Shown: positions 1 through 9,342 of the stretch, piece after piece | Position numbering within the stretch: the first letter of the stretch is position 1 | How the letters are laid out: each line of letters opens with the position of its first letter | Assembly: GCA_027578915.1 (NCBI GenBank) | Contig: JANBTT010000068.1 | Coordinates: forward strand, 20,683 to 84,682 | From: Coemansia sp. RSA 1200 | Taxonomy: Eukaryota > Kickxellomycota > Kickxellomycetes > Kickxellales > Kickxellaceae | Reading direction: 5' to 3' | DNA length: 64,000 nt | Program-made: the position numbers and the translations under genes | The notes under the pieces: model-generated | Told to the model about the DNA's origin: nothing | The model's database searches: none | What the model saw: only the letters and a program-made list of their open reading frames with translations

Positions 1-1346
1 TGTCCAAAAACGGGGGGAAATGGGGAGGCGTATATTTTTTGGGTGGAAACAATTCAGCTGTTGCGGTATTTATAGAAGCAAGCAACTGAGACTCTATTGT
101 CTTTTGTTCGTCATCCGCAGTGCGTGTAATTTTCTTATTCCCTTTTCAAAAGACTGTGGTTGATGGAATTTTATTAATTGTTCAATTCATTTTGACTTTT
201 TTTAGTCATTTAGTTTAGTTTAGCATCTCGCTTGGAATTAAAAATTGGGGAAATTATAAAAAAGAACGCGGGTTCCTTGGCAACTGATGGACAAGGTGCT
301 AACAGTAACGAGATAGAGAACAAAATAAAAGTGAAAATGGGAAAAGAGACCAGTAGTAATATGGTGTATGGTCCCCTTCTAGACACACACAATAATAGAA
401 ATGAAGCGGTTTTTTTGTTCTGTTTCTAATTCAAATAATATACAAAAGTGGATTTGATTGTCTAGAATCCGGACAATGCAATATCAAAATATTGCTCATT
501 GTCCAGCACCGCCATTTTCCCATCTACAATCAAAAGGTGAGCAAGAGGGGGAGGGAAGGCATTCTTTGTAGACACACCACAGTCCAGACCCGAGTTGCAA
601 TACAAGCAGATATCGTATTCCAAGCACTACACCCACCCAGAACAATGCCAACATAACATTATATAGCCAAGCCTGCTTGCTCGCACTTTCTTGTGGTGCA
701 GTTGCCAAATTAGACCCACGCATCCCGATCAGGGCTAATCAAATCACAACGGGTATGTTTGTTGCTGTCGCTCTTTTGCTGTCATCGCCATTCCGCCACA
801 TACACACACATGCTTTTTTATTGCTATTACTATTATCATTGCAAGCCTACGACAACGTTTCTACAAAGACAAAAGGGGAAAAACGAATGACAAAAAAGTG
901 TGAAAGTTCTTGATGGTGAAGCTGGAGATCTGCAGGTCATGCATAGAAGTAATCCGCATAAAGATGAAGAAAGGAACAGCATGCAAAGCTCTGTTTTCAT
1001 ATTTCTTTTCTTTTCCGTTTTGTCATTTCCATATTCTTTTTCATTCTTTTTTCTTGTTTCCATCACCCTGCATTTATTCTCGATTTTTTTGTTTTGATTT
1101 TGCTTTTTGACTTTTCCCTCTCTCTCGCAGTAGGAAAGCTATATATAATAGGGAATTTGTTTTTTTTCTCATTCTCCCCCCTTTATTCCTTGCTAGCAAA
1201 CTTTAGCAGCTTGATAGGGGGAGAAGAGGGATAGGCCAACTAAGTAATCTAGTAAGCAGACAAGCAGAAGTAGTGGTTGAGTCTGGGACCTGATTTCATC
1301 GTGGAAATTAAATTAATCAGGAGTCTCGACTGGAAGATACTGGAGA
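1..1346. other. Intergenic region, left edge
   Basis: No gene is confidently visible here. The stretch is AT-rich with pyrimidine runs toward the start of the following SDR gene. The part around 465-723 is richer in GC and holds two overlapping minus-strand open frames, listed separately. An imperfect hairpin with arms near 471-484 and 489-504 lies at the end of that segment. Confidence 0.5.
465..626 (-). other. Possible terminal exon or gene fragment, minus strand
   Basis: A 54-codon open frame ends in TAG at 462-464 and begins right after an in-frame TAG that could be a splice acceptor (gtag). It has four Cys near its start (CLEYDICLYC, then LDC) and ends with a plausible globular tail (VLDNEQYFDIALSGF). 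A second minus-strand frame, 496-723, encodes a different peptide with one hydrophobic stretch (NVMLALFWVGVVLG). I do not recognise either. This could be a last exon, a gene remnant, or chance in a locally GC-richer stretch. Confidence 0.2.
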
Positions 1347-2552
1347 ATGCCAACATTCCTGGTGTTTGGATGCGCCAACTTTTACGGAAGAGCGCTGATT
1401 CAGCACCTATGTGACAGGCGCGACAAGGCGCCAGACGGAGCAAGCTGGACAATCCGCGGTGTTGACAAGGTGCTGCCTCGTCTTGCGTCGTTTCCCGAGG
1501 CCACGCTTAAGCTGTATGACTCGTTTGACTTTCGAATGGGCAATCTGCGCAGCGCAGAGTTTCTAGAGCAGGCGTTTGCGCCAGATAACAGTGGCAGTAG
1601 CGCATGGGACTATGTGTTTGACTTTGCGCCAGAGTGCAAGTTTGGCCAGGCAGACCAGGTGTACGAGCAGGATGTGTTCCAGACTGCAGTGCGGATCGCA
1701 CGGCTTGCGCAGCGGCAGAAGGCCAAGGCTCTGGTGCGGCTGTCAACAGCGCACATCTTTTCCAGTGAGAGCGATAGCAGCAGCAGCAGCAGTGCTAACT
1801 CCGACGCGAACAGGCGTCACACCGAGAACGATGCGCTGGAGGCGCCCAATGCGCTAGTGCGCTGGCATGTGCGTGCCGAGGAGGAGCTGCGTACGATTGC
1901 GGCGGCAGGGCTGGCAACGGTGATTCTGCGGCCGGCGCTGTGCTACGGACCCGGCGACCGGCAGAACGTTGTGCCGATGCTGATATCGGCGCAGCTGAGT
2001 CGTGCTGCCGGCGAAAAGATGCCGGTTCTCTGGGACAAGACGCTGCGTGTGAATACCGTGCATGTTGCCGATGTTGCGCGCGCAGCGGTTGCCACAGCGC
2101 TGTGGTGGTCTGGAGCGCACACTCTGCAGACACCGGTGGCAGTCTTCAATCTTGCAGACCCCGGGGACACAACCAACGCAAAGCTCGCAGCTGCCGTTGG
2201 CTGCCTCTTTGATGTCGAGCCCAGTTTCCACAACTCTGCCTTTAACTTTATTGCCAAGAAGCTGAAGACCGCTGAGCTTGCCGAGGAAGTCAATGAGTCG
2301 CTGCTTGGCCCATGGATGGATCTTCTTGCGCGCCACGGAGTAGAGAACTCGCCTCTTTCGCCGTACCTTGACCAGGAGCATCCGTATTGTCGGCTGGAGC
2401 ACTGGCCGCTGGGCGTTGACGGCTCGAAGATTACAACCACTCCGGGTCTAGACTTTGCATATGCCTATGCGAGTGTGTCTGCCGAGGCATTGCGGCTTAT
2501 TGTTGAAGAGTTTCAACTGCTTGGACTGTGGCCCAACATTCCTCTTCCGTGA
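1347..2552 (+). CDS. Atypical extended SDR (NAD-dependent epimerase/dehydratase-like)
   Basis: This 401-aa protein has the shape of an extended short-chain dehydrogenase. A beta strand and nucleotide-binding loop open the protein (FLVFGCANFYG, residues 4-14, a divergent GxxGxxG). The LST motif before the active site is at about 132-134, and the late motif RPALCYGPGD is at about 195-204. The usual catalytic Tyr-x-x-x-Lys is not kept: the aligned position reads L170-V-R-W-H174, followed by the conserved A-E. A short poly-Ser insert lies at about 142-150. By family it would bind NAD(P) and act on a sugar nucleotide, sterol or similar substrate, but loss of both catalytic residues makes a non-enzymatic or altered role more likely. 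The start is the first ATG of a clean frame. No signal peptide is evident. Confidence 0.8.
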   Translation: MPTFLVFGCANFYGRALIQHLCDRRDKAPDGASWTIRGVDKVLPRLASFPEATLKLYDSFDFRMGNLRSAEFLEQAFAPDNSGSSAWDYVFDFAPECKFGQADQVYEQDVFQTAVRIARLAQRQKAKALVRLSTAHIFSSESDSSSSSSANSDANRRHTENDALEAPNALVRWHVRAEEELRTIAAAGLATVILRPALCYGPGDRQNVVPMLISAQLSRAAGEKMPVLWDKTLRVNTVHVADVARAAVATALWWSGAHTLQTPVAVFNLADPGDTTNAKLAAAVGCLFDVEPSFHNSAFNFIAKKLKTAELAEEVNESLLGPWMDLLARHGVENSPLSPYLDQEHPYCRLEHWPLGVDGSKITTTPGLDFAYAYASVSAEALRLIVEEFQLLGLWPNIPLP

Positions 2553-3199
2553 AGCACTGTTTGCACTGATAGAGTCATTTAAAACGCATTAATAGTAGTA
2601 ATAATCCATAGATAGTCATAAAGTGCAATGAAGAAAGAAAGAGAAAAAGAAACCAGTATGTAAAGACTTTTGAATGATATGATTGGCTTTTGGCTACAAA
2701 TGAATGAATGCACTTATTAACACACCATATTAGTGTGGTAGTTCAACTAGCGTTCGCCTACAGTGGTGCACATTTTTGTACGATCAACTGTTATGTAGCT
2801 TAGATTTCTCTTGACCCGCAGGTGCAGCAGGACCCACAAAACAATGTATAGCTTAATTGCATAATAAATTCATTTACTTGCTTTATTGAAAATGGATATC
2901 ATCACTTTTTACAATTTTTTTCTGCAAATAAAATATATATATAGCTTAATTGCTGGTAAAGTCATACTCAACATTATATTACATTGGGGATATTCACTGT
3001 TGCAAATTAAATGTTAAATATGAATCTATATCTAATTATCAAACTAAACCTGGTTTATTGAACTCCAGTGGACCATATGAAAATCCGTTATTGTCATATC
3101 AGCTATGCAAAAGGCGAATATCATTGGCAACGCTTATTATTTATCCCAATGAATATGAAAACCACCCCTTGTATCTTTGCAATGCATGTTGCGTCCACA

Positions 3200-3205
3200 T
3201 ATAAA
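3200..3205 (+). promoter_or_regulatory. TATA-like element of cassette A
   Basis: TATAAA within CACATATAAA, 123 bp upstream of the micro-ORF start. The same decamer occurs at 119-123 bp in the four other cassettes with an intact ORF, and slightly closer (111 bp) in the one whose start is lost. A core promoter role is inferred from this fixed spacing. Confidence 0.5.
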
Positions 3206-3322
3206 TGAAAAGCCTTTTGTCCTGTTTTTCATTGAAAAATTGAAAAAAAGATACCTATTATCTCCACTCCAACTCGATATACCGCAAGATTAGATAATTA
3301 ATACTGTTAAATTGCCGTTACC

Positions 3323-3448
3323 ATGGATATCAGAACCCCACAATTATATAACTATACATGCACAGCTTGTGGCTATGTGAAACGTTCTACTTATGTACAA
3401 CCATCTATGTGCAGGGACTGTAACAACATGAAATTTACTAAATCCTAA
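3323..3448 (+). CDS. Zinc-ribbon micro-ORF A (41 aa, Rpb12-like spacing)
   Basis: A 41-codon ORF begins at an ATG preceded by ttacc, a good start context. Cysteines 13, 16, 30 and 33 form C-x2-C-x13-C-x2-C. Around them are Y11, G17, P27, R31 and the ending KFTKS. Spacing and flanks resemble the zinc ribbon of RNA polymerase subunit Rpb12/RPABC4 (YxCxxC, then P-x-x-C-R-x-C), but the family's basic C-terminal tail is absent. Three sister ORFs in units B, C and D keep all four Cys and the length from Met to the last Cys, although many other residues differ. That pattern suggests selection on a protein. It could bind nucleic acid or a polymerase. Function is not shown. Confidence 0.6.
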   Translation: MDIRTPQLYNYTCTACGYVKRSTYVQPSMCRDCNNMKFTKS

Positions 3449-4419
3449 ACTATATAAAAGATAAGAATGTAGTAGATGCCACACTATTCTTCATACAAGT
3501 AATTAATATAAATTGATGGCTAAGTCATCTAAAAGTATTTATGCTTCATATTACGCAAATGTGTTAACGCATGCATTGAAAACAGAATAGGTATACCGCC
3601 ATTGCAATTCAACGAGTAGTGCAGCGTTGCTTTCCTTTTTATTCTTGTTTTTTCTCATTCTTTATAATGGTTTAGAGTGTGAAAATAAAAGGTAACTACT
3701 CGGGAATTAACATGCAAAACATTATTATTCAGCAATAGAATCACTCGTGACAAACATGTACATTACTGTGCACGCTATTGAATATATGCGCTAGGATTAA
3801 GTAGCACATGAACAGGGTCGGTATATTATAAAATTAGGTGGCGATAATCGACTGGTTTCTCCTTTAATAATTTTTTAAAAACATTAAAAAGAAAACGAAG
3901 TATATTCTTATTTGTTGCTTAGAGCAAGGAATAATGACCTGATATATGTCCAATAATTATCAGCTCTCAAAAATAGTATTAATAATTCTGTAAGGTATTC
4001 GCGACAATAGGTGCTTTACATATAAAAGCAACGGCTTGTCTTGAATAGTAATTTTTATAGGATTTCTTGTGGCAAATAACATACTCATTTTATTATATTT
4101 GAAACCCCATGTGAAACATATTCTCACTTTTTACAATTCTTTTTTGCATATAAAATATATTTAGCTTAATTGCTGGTAAAGTCAAACTTAACATTATATT
4201 ACATTAGAAGTATTCTCTGTTACAAATTAAATAATGAATATAAACCTGTATCTAATTATCAAACTAAATTTGGTTTAATGAACTGCAGATGACCATATAA
4301 AAATCCGTTATTATCATATCAGTTATGTGGAGGGTGGATATCACTGGCAACAATTAATTATTATTCCAATGAATATGAAAACCATTACTCATATCTTTGC
4401 AATTCATATTGCACCCACA

Positions 4420-4426
4420 TATAAAA
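4420..4426 (+). promoter_or_regulatory. TATA-like element of cassette B
   Basis: TATAAAA within CACATATAAAA, 122 bp upstream of micro-ORF B, matching the spacing in the sister units. Confidence 0.5.
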
Positions 4427-4541
4427 GAAAAGCTTTTCGTCCAATTTCACATGGAAAAATTAGAAAACATTATCCATTGTCTCCAATCTCATTGCCAATA
4501 CCACAATATTTGATAATTAGTACTGTTAAATTGCTTTTACC

Positions 4542-4667
4542 ATGTCAACAAAACTTGACCAAAGGAATGACTATACATGCAAAGGATGTGGCCTTGTTGT
4601 ATGTAATGTTCTTGTGCATCCGTTTATATGCAAGCAATGTAACAGCACAGAATTTACTAAATCTTAA
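4542..4667 (+). CDS. Zinc-ribbon micro-ORF B (41 aa)
   Basis: This 41-codon sister of micro-ORF A has Cys 13, 16, 30 and 33 in the same places and an extra Cys at 21. Y11, T12, G17, P27 and the FTKS ending are kept, while most N-terminal residues differ. The start again follows a ttacc-like context. Against unit A the ORF aligns without gaps over 126 nt, while the flanks need several indels. The likely product is a single zinc ribbon. Whether it is expressed cannot be read from the sequence. Confidence 0.55.
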   Translation: MSTKLDQRNDYTCKGCGLVVCNVLVHPFICKQCNSTEFTKS

Positions 4668-5276
4668 AAGACAATAATGTAGTAGACACGGTTATCCTTT
4701 ATACAAGTAATTAATTGGAGTTAATGGCTAAGCTACTTGCGAGTATTAATGCCTTGTATTACGCAAATGCATTAACGCATGCACTGGAAACATATTAGGT
4801 TTATTATCATTTGATTCAGTGTGTAGTACAGCATTGCTTTTCTTTTTATTTTCGTCCCTTTTCATTCTTTCAATTTAATTGTTTAGAATATGATAATAAA
4901 AATAAAAGCTACTTTAGTAATTGGCATGCAAAGCATTTTTATCCAGAAATAGAAGCACTAGTGACAAACATGTGCATGCTAATGTATATATGCGTTAGGG
5001 TTTAGTAGCACATGAACAGGGTTAATTTGTTATAAATTCCAGCAGCGACAATCGGCTAGCTTTTCTGAAGAATTTTTTAAAGTAAATTAAAAGAAAAAAC
5101 AAGATGCTCATTTTAAAGAGATAATAGGTTTATTGGAAGAAACACTAAATAATCAAAGAAATAAACAGAAAACCTGCAAAAACCATGATGCAAAAGTGAA
5201 ACCGCCAATTGCCCCTCATGAGCTCTATCATCCGACCAATCGTCCTGTCACCCAAGGGGTGGGGAATAGCTAGATG

Positions 5277-6469
5277 TTAACATCCAGCCCGGGTCCGGTA
5301 GTAGCTACAAAAAGTAGGCAGAGCGTGCCAGACACGACCAATTGACCTATTAAAGAGCTTACTATTTGTGGCTATGTGGCAGGGCCTGGATATGCTGCTA
5401 GTGCTGTCCGTTGTGGTCTGCTCATAGTCAAGGTCTCCTGTCACCAGCCAACTGGTTGCGCATTGGCGCTTGAACCTTCTTCTGCATCCCTGCTTCACCG
5501 TAAAAACGGCTTCAGAGGGGAAATAAACTTGATGTTCACAATAGATGTCAGAATAAAGCGCTGCTGGAACAGGCTTTTCTTCAGAACAGAGATGCGTTGG
5601 GGTGGAATTCCTCTGACGCAGACTTTACTGGTTTCCTTGCCCAGTTTTTATCAGTTGCAAAAATCCACTTTCTTGATTGGCTCTGGCTGGCCCAGCCGCC
5701 TTGGGTTTCCCCTCTTGCTTCTTGACGGGTGTGGTCGCTGCCTTTCCCTTGCTCTTATTTGTTTTTGCCACCACCGCTGAAAACGATCTTTGGTCTGGCT
5801 GCTCAACACCCATATCCGCCTCCTCTGCCTCAGCAGCTTTTTCCTCCAGCACTGGCTCTGCCGCACCTGAAATAGGTGCTTTGGGAGAGTCTGGAGCTTT
5901 TGGCTTGGCCGTCTGTGGCTTAGGGGATTGGTAGCAAGTGGTACCTTGGACGCGATTTTTTCTTTCCCTTTGCTAGGGCCTGGTGAAGGAGCCAAACGCT
6001 CTTCCAACCTGTTTTTTAGCTCCTGTGCTGCGCGGAATGGCACCAACAGCTGCTTATATATATTATATGCTATCTGCGTTACTGCTGTTGCAATATCTAT
6101 ATACCCATGGGCGGCAAAGGCTTTGACAAGGACAAACACTATGTATTCCATCCTCTCCCTTGTTAGAATCGTTGACTTTAGGACCTCATCCATCAAGTCC
6201 TCCAGCTCCGTCACTCTTTCTTGCAGCCGCTCCACCAGGTTATCCGCACAGGGTGCCGAGGCATCCTCATGGTGCTCCCGAAGAGGAGACATTGCACGCC
6301 GCTTCCTGGGATCTTCCTGCTCTCGCGAGGCCGATTCCTTAGTGATTGCTGTGTCCACACTTGGCAGTATTAACGCAACATCGCTGTTCTTAATGTTGTT
6401 TTTTCCATTCTTATTGACATCTCCAACGGTAGTTGGAAATGATTCCTTTAGTATAAATTCCTTTTGCAT
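5277..6469 (-). pseudogene. Decayed LINE-type ORF1 (gag-like), ORF2 absent
   Basis: Three minus-strand frames read in series like one broken protein. Frame one (6469 to about 5925) starts MQKEF and holds a Leu-rich coiled coil (NLVERLQERVTELEDLMDEV). Frame two (about 5930 to 5625) is Lys/Ala/Pro-rich with a QRSFSAVVAKT motif. Frame three (about 5655 to 5495) reads KVCVRGIPPQRISVLKKSLF, like the start of the gag/RRM-like domain of fungal non-LTR ORF1 proteins. The shifts fall near a C4 run (about 5918) and an A5 run (about 5650). Below 5495 homology is weak, and no reverse transcriptase follows. I read it as a 3'-truncated, inactivated retroelement copy between repeat dimers A-B and C-D. A fragment of the same 5' end lies at 43041-43151. 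The ORF1 assignment is by motif memory, not a search. Confidence 0.55.
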
Positions 6470-7033
6470 CTGCAATTGGATTTCAAAAAATTAATTTATA
6501 AAAGCAGAATAGAGCTGTTCTTGGCTACAAATGAATGAATGCATAAATTAATACACCATACAAGTGTACTATAACAACTAGCATTTGCCTACATTGATGT
6601 ACATTTTTGTCATGGTCAGCTGCTATGTAGCTTTAGATTTCCCTTGGCCCACAGGTGGAACAGGATCCACAAAACAATGTATAGTTTAATTGCATAATGA
6701 ATTCATTTACTTGCTTTATTGAAAATGAATAATATCACTTTTTAAAATTCTTTTCTACAAATAAAATAAATGTAGCTTAATGACTGGTAAAGTCAAACTC
6801 AGCATTATATTACATTGGTCATGCTCTCTATTAGGAAATTAAATGTTGGATATGAATCTGTATCTAATTATTAAACTAAACCTGATTTAATGAACTCCAG
6901 ATGATCATATGAAAATCTGTTATTATTATGTCGGTTATGCAAAAAAAGCAAATATCACTGGCAATAATTAATGTTTATTAGAATTAATATGAAAACCACC
7001 CCGCATATCTTTGCAATGCATGTTGCGTCCACA

Positions 7034-7039
7034 TATAAA
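7034..7039 (+). promoter_or_regulatory. TATA-like element of cassette C
   Basis: TATAAA within CACATATAAA, 122 bp upstream of micro-ORF C. Confidence 0.5.
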
Positions 7040-7155
7040 TGAAAAGCCTTTTCGCCTGTTTTCCACTGAAAAATTAGAAAACATTATCCATTGTCTCCAA
7101 TCTCATTGCCAATACCACAATATTTGATAATTAGTACTGTTAAATTGCCATTACC

Positions 7156-7281
7156 ATGTCAAATGAAACCTCGCAAATGAATAACTATACATGCAACGAA
7201 TGCGGTCTTGTCGTATATGATGTTTATGCACAACCATTTATGTGCAGGAAATGTAACAGCACAAAATTTACTAAATCTTAA
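7156..7281 (+). CDS. Zinc-ribbon micro-ORF C (41 aa)
   Basis: This ORF has 41 codons, with Cys 13, 16, 30 and 33 in C-x2-C-x13-C-x2-C. The core reads YTCNECGLVVYDVYAQPF and then CRKC and KFTKS. Of the four it looks most like the Rpb12 ribbon (P-x-x-C-R-x-C). The ATG lies in ttaccATG, as in A and D. It is nearest to micro-ORF D, and every difference between them leaves the zinc ligands intact. A member of a small-protein family specific to this repeat is the simplest reading. Confidence 0.6.
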   Translation: MSNETSQMNNYTCNECGLVVYDVYAQPFMCRKCNSTKFTKS

Positions 7282-8376
7282 ACAATAAAAAAGATAAGAA
7301 TGTAGTAGATGCCATGCTATTCTTTATACAAATAGTTAATATGAATTGATGGCTAAGCCATATGCAACTATTAATGCTTTGTACTATGCAAATGACTTGA
7401 CGCATGCATTGAAAACAGATTAAGTTTACTGCCAATGTGATTCAGTGAGTAGTGAACCATTGCTTTTTCCTTTATTTTTGTTTCTTTTCATTTTTCTATT
7501 TGATTGTTTAGAATATGAAAATAAAAATAAATGGTAACTACTTGGTATTTGACATGTAATATTTTATTCTCTAGTAATAGAAACACTAGTGACAAACATG
7601 TGCATCATTGTGGATTCTAATATGCATATATGTATTAGGATTTAGTAGCACATAAACAGGGTTAATTTTTTTTTTTTTACAAAATCAAGTAGCAATAGTT
7701 GACTAGTTTTCTCTCTGAAAATTTTTTAAAGTAAATTAAAAGAAAAAGCACAAATTCCATTCGGACTTGCTGCTTAGAGCAAGGAATAAGGAATTGGTTT
7801 CAGCATCCAATATTTATCTGCGCCCAAAAATAATATTAATAATTCTGAACGGTATTAGCGACAATGGGTGCTTCACATATAAAAGTGGGGATATTCTCCA
7901 TTGAAAATTAAATGTTGGATATGTATCTATATCTAGTTATCAAATAAAGCTAAATTAATAAACACCTGGTGACCAGATAAAAATCTGTTTCAATGGAGTT
8001 TCAAGTGGAATATAAAAGGTATGTTATTTACTATAAGGAAACCTATGAAAACTACTATTCAGGACAAGTTGTTGCTTTTATACTAAAGCGCTCATTGTCA
8101 GGAATAGCTTATAGCACCCTAACTATCATTATTGAGGAATGATAAGTGTCAGACACCGATCTTAAGTCATTGCCCATTGTTCCGAATCACATATCATTTG
8201 GAGGGCTGATAAGTGTCAAACGCCGATCTCCGGTCCTCACTCATTGCTCTCAGCAACAAATCTATATTTATTATATTGGTTATGCAAAAAGCAAATATTA
8301 CTGGCAACAATTAATATTTATTTTAAGCAATACGTTGAGACACCTACACGATTTTGCAAAACATATTTTGTCCACA

Positions 8377-8383
8377 TATAAAA
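8377..8383 (+). promoter_or_regulatory. TATA-like element of cassette D
   Basis: TATAAAA within CACATATAAAA, 123 bp upstream of micro-ORF D. Confidence 0.5.
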
Positions 8384-8499
8384 AGAAAAGCCTTTCCTCC
8401 TGTTTTTCATTAAAACATTAGATAACGATATCTATTATCTTCACTTTAACTCGATATACCACAATATTTGATAATTAGTAAAGTTAAATTGCCATTACC

Positions 8500-8634
8500 A
8501 TGCCAAATGAAACCCCAAAAATGAGTAATTATGCATGCAACGAATGTGGTCTTATCGTATATGATGTTTATGTACAACCATTTACATGTAGGAAATGTGC
8601 TAGCACAAAATTTACTATAATTAAAACTACATAA
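8500..8634 (+). CDS. Zinc-ribbon micro-ORF D (44 aa, altered C-terminus)
   Basis: This 44-codon sister of C keeps Cys 13, 16, 30 and 33 and the core YACNECGLIVYDVYVQPF then CRKC. The end differs: after KFT the shared Lys-Ser-stop is replaced by a slightly longer tail (IIKTT). The ligands lie upstream of that change, so the ribbon itself would still fold. Confidence 0.55.
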   Translation: MPNETPKMSNYACNECGLIVYDVYVQPFTCRKCASTKFTIIKTT

Positions 8635-9342
8635 AAGATAAGGATGTAGTAGACACGATTATTCCTTATACAAGTAATTGATTTGAGTTAATGGCTAAGC
8701 CATCTGCAAGTATGGATGTGCTGTATTACACAGATGTGTTAATATATACATTTGAAAACAGATTAGCTTTACTGTCATTGTGATTCAGTGAGTAGTGCAG
8801 CACTGCTTTTCTTTTATTTTTGTTCTTTCTCATTTTTCATAATTGTTTAGTGTGAAAATAAAAGGTAGCTACTTGGAAATTAACATGCAAAACATTATTA
8901 TTCAGCAATAGAAACATTAGCAACAGACATGTGTATCACTGTGCGTTCTAACATTCATAGACAAGCAATGCATGCTAATGTATGTGTGCGTTAGGATTTA
9001 GTAGCACATGAACAGAATCGGTTTATTACAAAATCAAGTGGCAATAATCGGCTAGCTCCTCTGATAATTTTTTTTAAAAAAATTAGAGAAAAAAGAAGCC
9101 CATTTTGCTTGATATATTGATGGCTTGACTTTATCATTTAATTATATTTCATATTGTGCTTTTATTGAAATGAATGCAAAGGATAATGTGTAAAGTAAAA
9201 GAAGAGAGATGGATAAACTGTGATTGCAGCTTAATACTGCCGCTGACTGCTTTATTCCTAGAGAAAAAACGTGTTTGCCCTTCCCATTTTTCTTCTTTCT
9301 CTGGACTAGATGCAATAGATGCCTGCCTGCCTAGATGGCCGC

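Larger units (their letters stand above)
2689..4040 (+). repeat. AT-rich cassette repeat, unit A
   Basis: First of four related units in this island. It begins with a block (about 2689-2895) found almost unchanged at the start of unit C (6521-6730), then shares with all units a mid block (about 2930-3200), a TATA-like element, a short zinc-ribbon ORF and a 3' block ending near a tagtagcacatgaacag motif (about 3800). Alignment to the other units needs many small indels outside the ORF but none inside it. A frame of 84 codons at 2950-3204 is not kept in the sister units and is not believed. Confidence 0.8.
4080..5110 (+). repeat. AT-rich cassette repeat, unit B
   Basis: Second unit of the first dimer. 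It lacks the 200-bp opening block of units A and C but shares the mid block, TATA-like element, zinc-ribbon ORF and 3' block through the tagtagcacatgaacag motif near 5005. A 116-codon frame at 4327-4677 overlaps the micro-ORF in another frame and is not conserved in A, C or D. Confidence 0.75.
6521..7885 (+). repeat. AT-rich cassette repeat, unit C
   Basis: Closest in layout to unit A: both start with the same roughly 200-bp block (ttggctacaaatgaatgaat) and both continue past the micro-ORF to a shared segment ending in another cacatataaaag near 7875 (near 4020 in unit A). The unit starts directly beside the 5' end of the LINE ORF1 remnant. Confidence 0.8.
7886..9095 (+). repeat. AT-rich cassette repeat, unit D
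   Basis: Last unit of the second dimer. Its mid block is interrupted by extra sequence at about 7980-8270, which includes an imperfect direct duplication (gataagtgtca near 8139 and 8209). The TATA-like element, zinc-ribbon ORF and 3' block through tagtagcacatgaacag near 9000 are retained. Confidence 0.75.

Noticed and set aside
2950..3204. 84-codon frame upstream of micro-ORF A, and similar frames at 4327-4677 and 8146-8421
   Set aside because: They occupy different frames of the same repeat and are broken in the sister units, unlike the zinc-ribbon ORFs.
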